DNA of 64,000 bases from Aquabacterium sp. (GCA_030654395.1 JAURXM010000108.1:62001-126000), one strand, 5' to 3'. Shown: positions 9,865 through 20,822, numbered from the stretch's first letter. The notes: generated by a model not told the origin, from the letters alone. Numbers and translations are program-made.

Positions 9865-10306
9865 GGCGCATCGCGGGTTTTCTTTGGTCGAGCTGATCAT
9901 GGCCATCGTCATCATCAGCGTGGCGGTGGCCGGGGTCATGGGGGTGTTCAACCAAAGCGTGATGAAAAGCGCCGACCCCATTGTGCGCAAGCAGATGCTG
10001 GCCGTGGCCGAGGAGATCATGGAAGAGATCCAGCTCAAGCCCTACACCGTTGCGGCCAACGTGAAGTCCGGTTGTGTACGCAACAACTTCAATGATATTT
10101 GGGACTATCACAACTACACGACCAGCAATCAGATTTGCAACATCGACGGCACAGCGATCGCCGCTTTGGCTGGGTATTCATTGGGCGTGACGGTGCTGGC
10201 CACGAACTTGGCTGGTCAGACCGGCGCGGCCCAGATCACGGTGACAGTGAGCCGTGGCAGCGACAGCATCGTCTTGATCGGCTGGCGGACGGACTACGCA
10301 TCGTGA
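9854..10306 (+). CDS. mshD: MshD-like minor pilin
   Basis: Prepilin-like protein of 150 aa with the very short leader MLNKAHRG and mature start [22 protein letters not shown]. After the helix, the [15 protein letters not shown] segment is typical of the PilV/MshD group. The start overlaps the end of mshC, and the stop overlaps the next start (TGATG at 10304-10308). It is likely a minor subunit of the MSHA initiation complex; the role is taken from the family. Confidence 0.8.
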   Translation: MLNKAHRGFSLVELIMAIVIISVAVAGVMGVFNQSVMKSADPIVRKQMLAVAEEIMEEIQLKPYTVAANVKSGCVRNNFNDIWDYHNYTTSNQICNIDGTAIAALAGYSLGVTVLATNLAGQTGAAQITVTVSRGSDSIVLIGWRTDYAS

Positions 10307-11223
10307 TGACACAGGCTGCCTCCACATCCTGCAGGTCGACCCAGCGCGGCTTCTCGCTCGTCGAGTTGATTGTGGTCATCGTGGTGACCGGGATCATCGC
10401 GGCCACCTTGACCTCGTTTTTAAAGCCAGCGATGGACTCGTACATCAACACGCGCTATCGGGCTGACATGTCATACCAAAGCGACATGGCATTGCGCCGC
10501 ATGTTGCGCGATGTGCGCCGCGCCGTGCCTAACTCATTGCGTGTGCCAGATAGCCAGTGTTTTGAATTGGTGCCTGCTGTGGCCGGTGGGCGCTATCGCA
10601 TGGGCCCCGATGCGGTGAACGACAGCCCTCCCCTTCCTGTTGGGTGTACGCCGACGAACCCGGCAAACAGTTGTGCGGCGTGGATTGACCCCTCTCAGAC
10701 CAGCACGATGTTTGATTCTTTATCGACGCTGCAGACGGTGCCCGCTGTGGGTGATTGGGTGGTCATCAACAACCAAAATGGCAATGATGTCTACACCGCA
10801 GCCAACCGCTCTGTGATCACGGCGATCAACACACCCGCATTGACGCAAGGCAAACACCGCATCAGCATGTCGTCATTGCAGGTGTCGGTAGGCTACACAG
10901 GTGGGCGTTTTTTGACCGTGTCCAACTCAGAGCAGTCTGTTTTTTACATCTGCAGCGGGGCAACTGGGGTGAACACGCGCGGTAATGGCTCGGGCACCTT
11001 GTATCGCTTGGTTCGCCCTTTTAATGCGGCCTATCCCAGCGCTTGCCCGTCCACGGCGGGGGCAGTGGTGGTGGCGACCAATGTGAAGTCTTGCTCATTC
11101 ATCTATGACCCCAACCAAGGGGCGACGCTGCAAAGCGGCTTCTTGTGGATGGACTTGGCCTTGTCCCGCAACAATGAAGCTGCGCACATGGCTGTGGGCG
11201 CACATGTGATGAACGTGCCATGA
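10306..11223 (+). CDS. mshO: MshO-like minor pilin (PilW/GspJ type)
   Basis: Prepilin-like protein of 305 aa. The ATG at 10306 overlaps the mshD stop; a GTG at 10303 is also possible. Leader [15 protein letters not shown] precedes FSLVELIVVIVVTGIIAATL. The following DMALRRMLRDVRRAVPNSLR segment and the long beta-rich C-terminus with several Cys fit MshO/PilW-type minor pilins. The open frame extends upstream through mshD in another frame, but that part lacks a leader. The stop overlaps the next gene (ATGA). Confidence 0.82.
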   Translation: MTQAASTSCRSTQRGFSLVELIVVIVVTGIIAATLTSFLKPAMDSYINTRYRADMSYQSDMALRRMLRDVRRAVPNSLRVPDSQCFELVPAVAGGRYRMGPDAVNDSPPLPVGCTPTNPANSCAAWIDPSQTSTMFDSLSTLQTVPAVGDWVVINNQNGNDVYTAANRSVITAINTPALTQGKHRISMSSLQVSVGYTGGRFLTVSNSEQSVFYICSGATGVNTRGNGSGTLYRLVRPFNAAYPSACPSTAGAVVVATNVKSCSFIYDPNQGATLQSGFLWMDLALSRNNEAAHMAVGAHVMNVP

Positions 11224-11726
11224 AAAACAATGACTTTAATCGCACGCAACGCGGGTTCGCCATGATCGCCGCCATCGTGCTGTTGGTGATGTTGACTGCA
11301 TTGGGTGCGGCTGTTTTGCGCTTGACCTACACGCAGCAAATAGGGTCGGCCCAAGACATCATGGGTGCACGGGCCATGCAGGCGGCCAATGCGGGCGTTG
11401 AATGGGGCATGTACCGGGCCATCAAGGGCACATGGGCAGGTACAGCTTGCAATACAAGCACCCCCACGCAGACCTTGGATCTGATCGCTTTGACGGGGTT
11501 CAAGGTCACGGTCACCTGCTCCACGCAAAGCACAGCCTACAAAGAGGGGCAGAAAGAGCAGCCAGATACATCCATTGTTGACATCACCTTGCAGCTTTAT
11601 GTGATTGATGCTGTGGCTTGCAATGGGTCTGCGGCCAGTTGCCCGGACGACTTGTCATCCGGTAGCAGCACCTATGTTGAGCGCCGCCGCCAGAGTGTGG
11701 TGTCCAGCATCGTGCCTGGCATGTGA
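11220..11726 (+). CDS. mshP: MshP-like minor pilus protein (PilX type)
   Basis: Protein of 168 aa with leader MKNNDFNRTQRG followed by FAMIAAIVLLVMLTALGAAVL. The usual Glu5 is replaced by Ala or Ile, as is common in MshP/PilX-type proteins. The AMQAANAGVEWGMYRAI segment is characteristic of this group. It is the last gene of the MSHA operon and converges on the gene at 11739, with only 12 bases between the stops. Confidence 0.8.
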   Translation: MKNNDFNRTQRGFAMIAAIVLLVMLTALGAAVLRLTYTQQIGSAQDIMGARAMQAANAGVEWGMYRAIKGTWAGTACNTSTPTQTLDLIALTGFKVTVTCSTQSTAYKEGQKEQPDTSIVDITLQLYVIDAVACNGSAASCPDDLSSGSSTYVERRRQSVVSSIVPGM

Positions 11727-11738
11727 TGACCTAGGGGG

Positions 11739-14090
11739 CTAGGCGGTGGCGACAGCATGTTCTTGGCTGTGAGCCAGCAACAAGGCGCCAAAGGCCTCTT
11801 CGGTCAACGGTCTGGCCAGAAAGTAGCCTTGCGCTTCATCGCAACCGTGTGCTTTCAGGAAGTCAGCTTGCTCGCGTGTTTCTACGCCCTCTGAGACGAT
11901 GGCCACTTCAAGGCGGTGCCCCATGGCAATCAGCGCGGCCACCAAGCGGCAGTCCCCAGCCGACTGCGGCACGCATGACAAAAAGCTGCGGTCCAGCTTG
12001 AGCCTGTCAACTGGCAACTCGCGCAAATACGCGAAGCTGGAGTAGCCCACGCCAAAGTCGTCAATCGCAATGCCCACGCCTTGCGCACGCAATTTGGCCA
12101 GGATGTCGGCCGCCCTGAGCGACTCGCGCACCACGACGCTCTCGGTGATCTCTAACTCCAGCGCGGTGGCGGGCAGGCCAGTCTCTTGCAGCACTTGGGC
12201 CACCAACGCAGGGATGTCTTGTTGATCAAGCTGCACAGCAGACAAGTTGACGGCGATGCGCAGGGGCCAGCCGGTTTGCTCGCGCCATTGCTGCGTCATC
12301 ACGCATGAGCGCCGCAGCACCCACTCGCCCATGGCCACGATCAGGCCGGTTTCCTCAGCCAGCGGGATGAAGTCCGATGGCGGGATCAGCTTGCCATCGT
12401 GCTCCCAGCGCAGCAAGGCCTCGGCACCGGTGATGTGGCCTGTGGCGCAGTTGTATTGGGGCTGGAAGTGCAGACGCAGCTCATCGCGCTCTAGCGCTTT
12501 GTACAGGTCGTTCTCCAGCACCAGTGTTTCGGCGGTGGGCGACTGCATGGTATCGCTGTAGGTCTGAATGCGGTTGCGGCCCTCGCTCTTGGCTTGGTAC
12601 ATGGCCAAGTCGGCATGGCGCATCAGGGTGGCCGTGTCGGTGCCATGTGCCGGGTACAGGGCCAAGCCAATGCTGGGCGTGACCCGCAGTTCGTGTTGGC
12701 CAATGTGCAAAGGTGGTGTGAACAGATCCAGCACTTTTTGAGCCACCCGCTCGCCATCGGCGGCATCGGTGATCTCGGGCAGCAGCACGACGAACTCGTC
12801 CCCACCCAGCCGCGCGACGATGTCGGATGTGCGCATGCCGGTGCGCAGTCTCCGTGCGATTTCAACTAAGACGCTGTCACCGACGTGGTGCCCGAGGCTA
12901 TCGTTGATTTTTTTGAAGCGGTCCAGATCCAGAAACATCATGGCCATGGTGTGCCCGGACTGCGCGGCCCTGGCCATGCAGGCTTTGAGTTGCTCTTGCA
13001 GCATGTTGCGGTTGGGCAGGGCGGTCAAGGCGTCGTGCAGGGCCATGTGCTGCAGCTGGTGCTCGGCATCGCGCCGTGATGTCACGTCGTAGGCCATCGC
13101 CAAGTAGCCGCTGTGCTGGCCGCTGTCATCTTTTAAATCGGTCACGGTGACTTCGGTGACCAGTGACCTGCCATCGGATCGGCATAGCGTCCACTCGGTT
13201 GGCAAGCCAGGGGACTCGCTGGTCAGCAGCGTCAGCACATCGTGCGTTTGCACAGGCTCGTTCAGGCGCAAGGCCAGCAGGCGGGCACGCTCGGCCACGG
13301 GCTCGGGGTCAAAAAACTGCTGCATGGTGCAGCGCCCGAGTAAGTCTTGCGCCTTGTGCCCAACAAGCCGCTCGCCCGCTGGGTTCACAGTCTGGATGAC
13401 GCCGTGGGTGTTGAGCACAAAGATCGCGTAGGGTGCGTTGTGCACGATGACGCGCCGCATCTCGTCCACTTCATTGAGCTGGCGGTGCGCCTCAAAGACC
13501 ACACGCTCGGAGGCCGCTATGGCCGTCAAGTCTCGGATGATGCCGATGCGCTGCGCCTGCCCGTTGATGGTCATGCTGCTGAGGGCCAAATCAACGGGGA
13601 AGGCTGCCCCATTGGCGCGCTGGCCGTGCGTCCTGAAGCCGATGCCGTCGATGGCTGTGCTCAGGCCCGCTTCACCGGGCAGGGTGTTGGGCAGCAGTTG
13701 GCTCAGGTGCTGGCCGACGAGGTCGGCCTCTGATCGCCCAAAAATCATGCAGATGGCTCGGTTCACCGTCAGGATTTGCCCCGACGTGGTCATCGTGACG
13801 ATGCCGTCGATGGTGTTGTCCAGCAAGGCGCGCAAACGCGCTTCACTGTCGATGGCGGTGAGGCTTAATCGCGTGGCCAGTGCTGCGGCCTGTGCTTGTT
13901 GGTGGGCCGTGCTGCGGATGGCCCACCACAAGCCCACGGAGCCCATGAGGCACCCCAATAGCAGGGGCAGTTTGTCATGATCTCGCCACCAGAGGGCGGT
14001 GCTCAGTAACAGTCCAGCGGCTAATACGACCCACGCCGCTTTGTGCAGCCAACGGGAAGCTTCTTCTGTCTTGTGTATATCGTTCAACAT
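11739..14090 (-). CDS. Membrane-anchored PAS-PAS-GGDEF-EAL signalling protein
   Basis: Probable bifunctional c-di-GMP enzyme of about 783 aa. Two hydrophobic helices (about residues 16-55) anchor it. Two PAS domains follow: one begins LRALLDNTIDGIVTM, the other VIVHNAPYAIFVLN and is followed by a PAC-like segment. The GGDEF domain has intact VARLGGDEFVVLLPE with an RTSD I-site five residues upstream, so cyclase activity and product inhibition are both possible. The EAL domain has AEALLRW, NLSAVQLDQ and DDFGVGYSSF, suggesting active phosphodiesterase. ATG 14090 has an AAAGG site; a GTG at 14108 would add six residues. Its closeness to the MSHA operon fits c-di-GMP control of MshE, but that is inference. 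Confidence 0.87.
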   Translation of the reverse strand: MLNDIHKTEEASRWLHKAAWVVLAAGLLLSTALWWRDHDKLPLLLGCLMGSVGLWWAIRSTAHQQAQAAALATRLSLTAIDSEARLRALLDNTIDGIVTMTTSGQILTVNRAICMIFGRSEADLVGQHLSQLLPNTLPGEAGLSTAIDGIGFRTHGQRANGAAFPVDLALSSMTINGQAQRIGIIRDLTAIAASERVVFEAHRQLNEVDEMRRVIVHNAPYAIFVLNTHGVIQTVNPAGERLVGHKAQDLLGRCTMQQFFDPEPVAERARLLALRLNEPVQTHDVLTLLTSESPGLPTEWTLCRSDGRSLVTEVTVTDLKDDSGQHSGYLAMAYDVTSRRDAEHQLQHMALHDALTALPNRNMLQEQLKACMARAAQSGHTMAMMFLDLDRFKKINDSLGHHVGDSVLVEIARRLRTGMRTSDIVARLGGDEFVVLLPEITDAADGERVAQKVLDLFTPPLHIGQHELRVTPSIGLALYPAHGTDTATLMRHADLAMYQAKSEGRNRIQTYSDTMQSPTAETLVLENDLYKALERDELRLHFQPQYNCATGHITGAEALLRWEHDGKLIPPSDFIPLAEETGLIVAMGEWVLRRSCVMTQQWREQTGWPLRIAVNLSAVQLDQQDIPALVAQVLQETGLPATALELEITESVVVRESLRAADILAKLRAQGVGIAIDDFGVGYSSFAYLRELPVDRLKLDRSFLSCVPQSAGDCRLVAALIAMGHRLEVAIVSEGVETREQADFLKAHGCDEAQGYFLARPLTEEAFGALLLAHSQEHAVATA

Positions 14091-14111
14091 CCGGGGCCTT
14101 TGATACACCTA

Positions 14112-14137
14112 GCGCCCCACCTAAAAACAGTGGGCGC
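14112..14137. other. Hairpin downstream of htpX
   Basis: GCGCCCCAC and GTGGGCGC form an imperfect stem around an A-rich loop, between the end of htpX and the start of the next minus-strand gene. There is no T-run, so it is not a clear intrinsic terminator. Confidence 0.3.
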
Positions 14138-14174
14138 GGAGGTGTTATCGGCTTTTGGCCCCCTAGCTTGATGG

Positions 14175-15023
14175 CTAAGTATGGCTTGACATGGCCCTCA
14201 GGCGTGCGACACGCTCTTGCATAGGCGGGTGGGTGGAGAACAAGCTGCGCAGCCCATCGCCCGACAAAGGGTTGATGATCATCATTTGGGCCGTTTCGGG
14301 GTGGGCCTCGGCGGCGGACATGGGCAGGCCTTGTGCGTGGCGGTGGATTTTCTCCAGCGCGCTGGCTAAGGCTTGAGGGTCGCCGCAGATCTCGGCGCCA
14401 CCGCGGTCGGCCTCGAACTCGCGCGCACGGCTGATCGCCATCTGGATCAGGCTGGCCGCCAAGGGCGCGAGGATGGCTGTGGCGATACCGGCTATCGGAT
14501 TGCTGGGGCGCCCCTCGCTGTCGCGGCCGCCAAAAAACATGGCGAAGTTGGCCAGCATCGAGATGGCGCCGGCCATGGTGGCGCTGATCGTGCTGATCAG
14601 GATGTCGCGGTGCTTGACGTGGGCCAGTTCATGCGCCATCACGCCGCGCAACTCGCGGTCAGTCAAGACGTTGACGATGCCCGTGGTGGCTGCGACGGCA
14701 GCGTGCTCTGGGTTGCGGCCTGTGGCAAAGGCGTTGGGCGCAGCCTCGTCAATCAGGTAAACGCGTGGCATGGGCAACTGCGCACGCTGCGCCAAGTCTT
14801 TGACCATGGCGTAAAAGCGCGGGGCGGATGTCTCATCGACCTCGCGGGCGTTGTACATCTTCAGCACCATCTTGTCGCTGAACCAGTAGCTGAAAAAGTT
14901 CATGCCAACGGCGACGACCAGCGCCAGCATCATGCCTGAGCTCCCGCCTATCATCCCGCCAATGGCCATGAACAGGGCTGTTATCGCGGCCATCAAAATG
15001 GCCGTTTTCATCATATTGAACAT
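14175..15023 (-). CDS. htpX: Protease HtpX
   Basis: Membrane zinc metalloprotease (M48 family, 282 aa) that helps degrade misfolded membrane proteins. Two N-terminal transmembrane helices precede the catalytic motif HELAH (in [14 protein letters not shown]); further helices follow, and the third zinc-ligand Glu is in [11 protein letters not shown]. Length matches bacterial HtpX. It is transcribed away from the fmt gene, which is on the same strand upstream. Homologues are often heat-shock or Cpx controlled; no such promoter was identified here. Confidence 0.95.
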   Translation of the reverse strand: MFNMMKTAILMAAITALFMAIGGMIGGSSGMMLALVVAVGMNFFSYWFSDKMVLKMYNAREVDETSAPRFYAMVKDLAQRAQLPMPRVYLIDEAAPNAFATGRNPEHAAVAATTGIVNVLTDRELRGVMAHELAHVKHRDILISTISATMAGAISMLANFAMFFGGRDSEGRPSNPIAGIATAILAPLAASLIQMAISRAREFEADRGGAEICGDPQALASALEKIHRHAQGLPMSAAEAHPETAQMMIINPLSGDGLRSLFSTHPPMQERVARLRAMSSHT

Positions 15024-15069
15024 GCTGTTGATCCTCCGACACTATTAGATAGGGTCAAGCGCATCGGGT

Positions 15070-16020
15070 TCAAGTTAATGCGGCCGGAAATGGGCTACTT
15101 TGCAAAAATTCACGTGCGCTGATGCGCTTGCCGCCGGGTTTTTGTAAGCTGTGCAAGGCCAAGGCTTGATCGCCGCAGGCCACCACCAGCGTGTCACCCT
15201 CGGCGTGGATGATTTGGCCGGGCGCGCCTTGCCCTGGCACCTCGCTGGCGGCCCACACCTTGATCGTGTCTTGGTTCAGCTTGAAGGTGGTGCCGGGGAA
15301 GGGGTCAAACGCCCGCACGCGCCGTGCAATCTGCCCGGCTGGCTGGGTCCAGTCAATGGCGGCCTCAGCCTTGTCGATTTTGTGGGCGTAGGTCACGCCC
15401 TCGCTGCTTTGAGGGGTGCGCTGTAGCTGGCCTTTGGCGGCCAAGGCCAGCGCGTCAACAATCAGGCGCCCGCCCAAGCTGGCCAAGCGGTCATGCAAGA
15501 CAGCGGTGGTGTCGTCGGGGCCAATCGTGTCAGACTCGATCAGCAGCATGTCGCCCGTGTCCAAGCCTGCGTCCATCTGCATGATGGTGATGCCTGTTTG
15601 GGCGTCTCCGGACTCAATGGCGCGGTGGATGGGGGCGGCACCCCGCCAGCGCGGCAACAGCGAGCCGTGGATGTTGAGGCAGCCCAGTCGAGGCAGGTCG
15701 AGCACCCACTGGGGCAAGATCAAACCATAGGCAGCGACGACCATGATGTCGGGTTGGGCTGCCAGCAAGGCATCCCGTGCGGCAGCGGCTTCATCTGGGT
15801 ATTTGCCGTCAAGCCTCAAACTGTGCGGCTGCGCCAAAGCGATGCCGTGTTCTTGCGCCAGTTGCTTGACCGCAGAGGCCTGCAGCTTCATGCCGCGCCC
15901 GGCAGGCCTGTCAGGTTGGGTCAGCACCAAAGGCACGGTGAAACCGGCGGCCAAAATGGCACGCAGCGCCTCTTGGGCGAACTCAGGCGTGCCAGCGAAA
16001 GCGACCGTGATGGATGTCAT
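15070..16020 (-). CDS. fmt: Methionyl-tRNA formyltransferase
   Basis: Formylates initiator Met-tRNA using 10-formyl-tetrahydrofolate (316 aa). The start at 16020 gives [14 protein letters not shown], the standard N-terminus; a longer reading would overlap def. Visible motifs are [11 protein letters not shown], the catalytic [20 protein letters not shown] region and the hallmark [17 protein letters not shown]. The C-terminal OB-like domain ends RISAREFL. It lies seven bases downstream of def, with which it forms a conserved operon. Confidence 0.96.
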   Translation of the reverse strand: MTSITVAFAGTPEFAQEALRAILAAGFTVPLVLTQPDRPAGRGMKLQASAVKQLAQEHGIALAQPHSLRLDGKYPDEAAAARDALLAAQPDIMVVAAYGLILPQWVLDLPRLGCLNIHGSLLPRWRGAAPIHRAIESGDAQTGITIMQMDAGLDTGDMLLIESDTIGPDDTTAVLHDRLASLGGRLIVDALALAAKGQLQRTPQSSEGVTYAHKIDKAEAAIDWTQPAGQIARRVRAFDPFPGTTFKLNQDTIKVWAASEVPGQGAPGQIIHAEGDTLVVACGDQALALHSLQKPGGKRISAREFLQSSPFPAALT

Positions 16021-16027
16021 CTGCGGC

Positions 16028-16534
16028 TCAGGCGTCTTCGCGGGCGCGTTTTTGCATTTTGGTGCGGATGCGGTTGCGCTTGAGTGGTGACAAGTATTCG
16101 ACAAAAACCTTGCCCAGCAGATGGTCTAGCTCGTGCTGTACGCAGACTGCGAGCAACTCTTCGGCGTCAAACTCGTACGCGTGGCCATCGCGGTTCAGCG
16201 CACGCACCCTGACACGCGCATGGCGGTCTACTTGGTCATAGATGGTCGGCACGGACAGGCAGCCTTCTTCCCAGACGATCATTTCATCGCTGACTTTGAT
16301 GATTTCGGGGTTGATCAGCACCAGCGGGTCATTGCGATCCTCGCTGGTGTCGATCACAACCAGACGCTCGTGCACATCAACTTGGGTCGCAGCCAAGCCC
16401 ACGCCTTTGGCCTCGTACATGGTTTCGAGCATGTCGGCGATCAGTTGGCGCACGCGATCATCCACCTGCGCGATGGGTTTGGCGACCTTGTTCAGTCGGG
16501 CGTCGGGATACTGGAGAATGTGCAGCAGGGCCAT
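16028..16534 (-). CDS. def: Peptide deformylase
   Basis: Removes the formyl group from nascent proteins (168 aa). All three signature motifs are present: [14 protein letters not shown] and the metal-binding HELDH in [13 protein letters not shown]. The start [11 protein letters not shown] is the usual N-terminus; the frame is open for seven more codons without support. It is first in the def-fmt operon and divergent from the LysM gene at 16710; the 175 bases between should hold both promoters. Confidence 0.96.
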   Translation of the reverse strand: MALLHILQYPDARLNKVAKPIAQVDDRVRQLIADMLETMYEAKGVGLAATQVDVHERLVVIDTSEDRNDPLVLINPEIIKVSDEMIVWEEGCLSVPTIYDQVDRHARVRVRALNRDGHAYEFDAEELLAVCVQHELDHLLGKVFVEYLSPLKRNRIRTKMQKRAREDA

Positions 16535-16709
16535 GGTCAGTAGGGCAATCAACAATGTCGTTGTGGAAGTGGCGCAACGGCCGTGCCAGCTTGTGGCCGG
16601 CTTGATCTGGTAACTCGGGGCAACTTTCGTTGCGGCAGCTTGTGTTTTACGGGCAGAATCAAATGATCATTGACCCGATTTTATCGGTCGGCACACGGAG
16701 ACTTTATTC

Positions 16710-17912
16710 ATGACCCAGCGATCGTTGTCCTCTAAGGCCCCAAAGAGCCAAGCCCTGAGTGTATCGGCGCTTGGCCTGTTGGGTTTGCTTGCCGGGGGGC
16801 TTGTGAGTTCGTCCTGGGCACAAACGGCGCCTAACTTCCCTATCACGCCACAGCAAAAAGCCACGGCGCAGCAGGTGTCCCAAGCGGGGGTGCCCTTGTC
16901 CGAATTGTCGCCGAATGCGCCGGATTCGTATACCGTCAAGCGCGGGGATACCTTGTGGGGCATATCAGGGCTGTTTTTGAAATCCCCTTGGCGCTGGCCC
17001 GAGTTGTGGGGCATGAACATCCAACAAATCCGCAACCCGCATTTGATTTTTCCGGGTCAATTGGTTTATTTGGATAAAAGCAATGGCCGCGCCCGCCTGC
17101 GAGTGGGCCAGTCGGTGGGCTCAGGCGAGTCGGGCGGCACCATGAAGTTGTCCCCGCGCGTGCGTGAAGGCAGCTTGGATGACGCCATCAGCACCGTGCA
17201 TGTGCACTTGCTGGAGCCCTTCTTCAATGAAGCCGTGGTGTTCGATACCAGCGAAGAGTTGCTCAAAGCCCCTCGTGTGGTGGCCACGCAAGAGGGCCGC
17301 GTGATGTTGTCTCGTGGTGAAACCGCCTATGTGCGTGGCGAGTTGGCTGGTGCCCGAGATTGGCGTTTGTTCCGCGAACCCAAGCCTTTGCGTGACCCGA
17401 CCACCCGCGAGGTGCTGGGCTATGAGGCGCAGTACGTGGGCACCCTGACCATGACCCGCGAGGGCACAGAGGGTACGGGCGCCGATGGGCAGGCCTTGGT
17501 CATCCCGTCCACTTTTGTGGTGACCAGTCTGCGCCAAGAGGCCGCTGTGGGTGACCGCTTGGCCGCTGTGCCCCCGCGTGAGTTCAATAATTTGGTGCCG
17601 CATGCCCCTGCGCAAGACATGGCCGGGCAGATTGTGTCTATTTATGGGGACAGTTTGAATGCGGGGCAGAGCCAAATCGTGACGCTCAACAAGGGCGCCC
17701 GCGATGGCATGGAGCGTGGCCATGTGATGGCTTTGTGGCGTGACGGTGCCGTGACGCGTGACATGACGGTTGAGAGCAAGGAAACCATCAAGTTGCCTGA
17801 TGAGCGCCATGGCCTGCTGTTTGTGTTCCGCGTCTTTGAGCGTGCGTCCTACGCGCTGATCTTGAACGTGAAAGAGCCCGTCAAGCCGGGTGACCGCTTC
17901 ACGCAGCCTTGA
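16710..17912 (+). CDS. LysM-domain secreted protein
   Basis: Secreted or periplasmic protein of 400 aa. A signal-like N-terminus (about residues 1-38, ending SSWAQ) is followed by a LysM peptidoglycan-binding domain at about 70-120 (YTVKRGDTLWGISGLFL, then WPELWGMN ... NPHLIFPGQLVYL). The remaining 280 aa have no motif I recognise, although ARDGMERGHVMALWRDG resembles a flagellar FlgT or SH3-like strand region. In Burkholderiales a LysM gene is often found between def and dprA, as here. It ends one base before the dprA start codon, so the two are likely co-transcribed. Probably acts in cell-wall maintenance. Confidence 0.8.
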   Translation: MTQRSLSSKAPKSQALSVSALGLLGLLAGGLVSSSWAQTAPNFPITPQQKATAQQVSQAGVPLSELSPNAPDSYTVKRGDTLWGISGLFLKSPWRWPELWGMNIQQIRNPHLIFPGQLVYLDKSNGRARLRVGQSVGSGESGGTMKLSPRVREGSLDDAISTVHVHLLEPFFNEAVVFDTSEELLKAPRVVATQEGRVMLSRGETAYVRGELAGARDWRLFREPKPLRDPTTREVLGYEAQYVGTLTMTREGTEGTGADGQALVIPSTFVVTSLRQEAAVGDRLAAVPPREFNNLVPHAPAQDMAGQIVSIYGDSLNAGQSQIVTLNKGARDGMERGHVMALWRDGAVTRDMTVESKETIKLPDERHGLLFVFRVFERASYALILNVKEPVKPGDRFTQP

Positions 17913-17913
17913 T

Positions 17914-19098
17914 ATGGAACGTGAGGAACTGTGCGCTTGGTTGCGCTTGGTGCTGACGCCTCGCGTTGGCCCCAGCACCGCTCGCAAGCTGTTGGCGGCG
18001 CTGGGCTCACCCCAAGGCGTTTTTACCGCACCAGCCGGGGTCTTGGCCAAGCTGGTATCCAAGCGCGAAGCCACTGAACTGGCGCAAGAGCCTGAGGGTT
18101 TGAGCGACAAAGTGGACGCCACGCTGGCTTGGTTGGCGCAATCACCGGTGCTGGCCAATGGCCGTGTTGCACGCCACGTCATCAGTTTGGCCGATGCGGC
18201 TTACCCAGCTGCTTTGCTTGAATCAGCCGACCCGCCCTTGCTTTTGTTTGCACAAGGCCGTTTGGACTTGTTGGCTGCACCTGCCTTGGCCATTGTGGGC
18301 AGCCGCAGTCCCAGTGCGCAAGGTCGAGAAAACGCCTATGCCTTTGCGCAAGCTTTGAGTGCGGCTGGTGTGACTGTGGTGTCCGGTTTGGCGCAAGGCG
18401 TGGATGGCGCGGCGCACGAAGGCGCCTTGGATGGCCGACCTGGCGAGCCTTTGCAGGGCAGGCCGGGCAGCACCATTGCCGTTGTGGGTACGGGCTTGGA
18501 CCGCGTCTACCCTAAAGCCCATCAGGCGCTGGCGCACCGCATCGCTGACCAAGGCTTGTTGCTGAGCGAGTTTGCGCTGGGTACGCCCCCTTTGCCGGCT
18601 AACTTCCCCAAGCGCAACCGCATCGTGGCAGCCTTGTCTCGCGGCACGCTGGTGGTCGAGGCTGCGGTGCAATCGGGCTCGTTGATCACCGCACGGCTGG
18701 CCAGCGAGATGGGCCGCGAGGTGCTGGCCATCCCGGGATCGATTCATTCGCCGCAGTCTCGTGGGTGCCATGCCTTGATCAAACAAGGCGCGAAATTGGT
18801 CGAGACCGCGCAGGATGTGCTGGAGGAGCTGCGGCTAGAGCAAGCTTGCTTGAGCCAAGTCCATGCCGACAAGGACGCAGCCACCGATACCGCCCCCGAT
18901 CCTGAAGGAGATCAGCCCAGCGCACATGTGGACCCTGTTTTGTCTGCCATGGGCTACGACCCGGTCAGCCAAGAGGCCTTGTCTGCCCGCACCGGTTTTG
19001 GCCCCGGTGACTTGGGTGCCCGCCTGCTGGAGTTGGAGATGATGGGGCAGGTGGCGCGTTTGCCCGGCCAGCTGTTCCAGCGTTTGGCTGCCGCGTGA
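17914..19098 (+). CDS. dprA: DNA-processing protein DprA (Smf)
   Basis: Loads RecA on incoming single-stranded DNA during natural transformation (394 aa). The chosen ATG gives [20 protein letters not shown], a SAM/HhH-like start. The Rossmann fold is clear: [40 protein letters not shown] and [25 protein letters not shown]-terminal winged-helix-like segment follows ([20 protein letters not shown]). It overlaps lipB by four bases. Its presence, with type IV pilus genes nearby, makes competence possible, although the MSHA system is not the usual uptake pilus. Confidence 0.95.
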   Translation: MEREELCAWLRLVLTPRVGPSTARKLLAALGSPQGVFTAPAGVLAKLVSKREATELAQEPEGLSDKVDATLAWLAQSPVLANGRVARHVISLADAAYPAALLESADPPLLLFAQGRLDLLAAPALAIVGSRSPSAQGRENAYAFAQALSAAGVTVVSGLAQGVDGAAHEGALDGRPGEPLQGRPGSTIAVVGTGLDRVYPKAHQALAHRIADQGLLLSEFALGTPPLPANFPKRNRIVAALSRGTLVVEAAVQSGSLITARLASEMGREVLAIPGSIHSPQSRGCHALIKQGAKLVETAQDVLEELRLEQACLSQVHADKDAATDTAPDPEGDQPSAHVDPVLSAMGYDPVSQEALSARTGFGPGDLGARLLELEMMGQVARLPGQLFQRLAAA

Positions 19099-19781
19099 GC
19101 GTGGTCATCCGCAACCTTGGGCTGGCGCCCTATGAGGCGACGGCTGCGGCCATGCAAGACTTCACGCAAGCCCGCGAGGCCGATACAGCCGACGAGATCT
19201 GGGTGTGCCAGCACCCGCCCACGTTCACCCAAGGTTTGGCTGGCAAGGCTGACCATGTGCTGTTCAACCCTGAAGGCCCCGATCACATCCCCGTGGTGCA
19301 GACCAACCGTGGTGGCCAAGTCACTTATCACGGGCCGGGGCAGGTGGTGGCTTACCCCTTGCTGGACCTCAAGCGGCGTGGCTATTTCGTCAAAGAGTAT
19401 GTGCACCGCTTGGAAGAGGCCATCATCCGCACGCTGGCGCACTTTGGCGTCACCGGGCACCGCATGGCCGGTGCACCCGGCATCTATGTGCGCTTGGATG
19501 ATCCCTTTTCACACGCGGCGCTGACGGGGCCGCGCGATCCGCTTGATCCCTTTAAAGGTGTGGGCAAAATCGCCGCCTTAGGGATCAAAGTCAGCAGGCA
19601 TTGCAGTTACCACGGCATGGCCCTGAACGTAGCCATGGATTTGAGTCCCTATGGCCGCATCAACCCGTGTGGCTACAACGGCCTGCGCACGGTGGACTTG
19701 GCCAGCATCGGCGTGGATGTCAGTTGGGACGAGGCCGCAGCCGTGCAGGCGCATCAATTGGATGTTTGGCTGTCACCTTGA
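19095..19781 (+). CDS. lipB: Octanoyltransferase LipB
   Basis: Transfers octanoate from acyl carrier protein to lipoyl domains, the first step of de novo lipoate synthesis (228 aa). Motifs: [12 protein letters not shown] (family signature), the conserved [18 protein letters not shown] segment that includes the catalytic Lys and Cys, and [12 protein letters not shown] near the end. The start is a GTG overlapping the dprA stop. lipA follows after 66 bases. Confidence 0.96.
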   Translation: MSVVIRNLGLAPYEATAAAMQDFTQAREADTADEIWVCQHPPTFTQGLAGKADHVLFNPEGPDHIPVVQTNRGGQVTYHGPGQVVAYPLLDLKRRGYFVKEYVHRLEEAIIRTLAHFGVTGHRMAGAPGIYVRLDDPFSHAALTGPRDPLDPFKGVGKIAALGIKVSRHCSYHGMALNVAMDLSPYGRINPCGYNGLRTVDLASIGVDVSWDEAAAVQAHQLDVWLSP

Positions 19782-19847
19782 GTGCTTGGGGCGTTCGGGT
19801 GGGCCCATATCCGCTACAGTGGCCGATACGCCGCATCTGTCACAGCC

Positions 19848-20822
19848 ATGTCTTCTGAAAACACCCCTTACGATCCCAGCGCCAAGCAAAAATCGCAAGC
19901 CAAAACGTCGCGCATCCCTATCAAAGTGGTGCCCGCCACCGAGGTGTTGCGCAAGCCGGAGTGGATCCGCGTCAAAGCAGGCTCGCCCAGCACGCGCTTT
20001 TACGAGATCAAAAACATCCTGCGCGAGCACAACTTGCACTCGGTGTGTGAAGAGGCCTCGTGCCCCAACATTGGCGAGTGTTTTGGCAAAGGCACGGCCA
20101 CCTTCATGATCATGGGTGACAAGTGCACCCGCCGTTGTCCGTTTTGTGATGTGGGGCATGGCCGTCCTGACCCGCTGGATGTCAATGAGCCTGCCAATCT
20201 GGCCAAAACGATTGCGGCGCTCAAGCTCCAATACGTGGTGATCACCAGCGTTGACCGAGATGACCTGCGCGACGGCGGGGCAGCCCATTTTGTCGAGTGC
20301 ATCAAGCAAGTGCGTGAGCAGTCGCCGCAAACCCGCATTGAGATTTTGGTGCCCGACTTCCGTGGCCGAGATGACCGCGCGCTAGAGATACTCAAAGCCG
20401 CGCCGCCTGATGTGATGAACCACAACTTGGAGACCACGGCCCGCTTGTACAAAGAGGCTCGCCCGGGCAGTGACTACGCCTTCAGCTTGAACCTGCTCAA
20501 AAAGTTCAAAGCCCTGCACCCTGATGTGCCCACCAAGAGCGGCATCATGGTCGGCTTGGGTGAAACCGATGAAGAGATTTTGCAGGTGATGCGCGACATG
20601 CGCGAGCACCACATCGACATGCTCACCATCGGGCAGTATTTGGCGCCCAGTGGGCACCATTTACCTGTTCGCCGTTACGTGCACCCCGATACGTTCAAGA
20701 TGTTCGAGGTCGAGGCCAAAAAAATGGGCTTCACCCATGCGGCGATCGGTGCGATGGTGCGCTCAAGCTACCACGCTGATCAGCAAGCGGCTCAAGCCGG
20801 TGTGGATGTTGGCGGGCAGTGA
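19848..20822 (+). CDS. lipA: Lipoyl synthase LipA
   Basis: Radical SAM enzyme (324 aa) that inserts two sulfurs into protein-bound octanoyl groups. The auxiliary cluster Cys residues are in [13 protein letters not shown], and the radical SAM motif is CTRRCPFCD. The ATG at 19848 gives [19 protein letters not shown], a plausible hydrophilic start. Typical later motifs include [22 protein letters not shown] and GLGETDEEI. The last 31 bases overlap the 3' end of the convergent transporter gene. Confidence 0.96.
   Translation: MSSENTPYDPSAKQKSQAKTSRIPIKVVPATEVLRKPEWIRVKAGSPSTRFYEIKNILREHNLHSVCEEASCPNIGECFGKGTATFMIMGDKCTRRCPFCDVGHGRPDPLDVNEPANLAKTIAALKLQYVVITSVDRDDLRDGGAAHFVECIKQVREQSPQTRIEILVPDFRGRDDRALEILKAAPPDVMNHNLETTARLYKEARPGSDYAFSLNLLKKFKALHPDVPTKSGIMVGLGETDEEILQVMRDMREHHIDMLTIGQYLAPSGHHLPVRRYVHPDTFKMFEVEAKKMGFTHAAIGAMVRSSYHADQQAAQAGVDVGGQ

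Noticed and set aside
17121..18182. Minus-strand frame spanning the LysM and dprA genes
   Set aside because: It crosses two confident genes and has a His/Arg/Gln-rich shadow composition.
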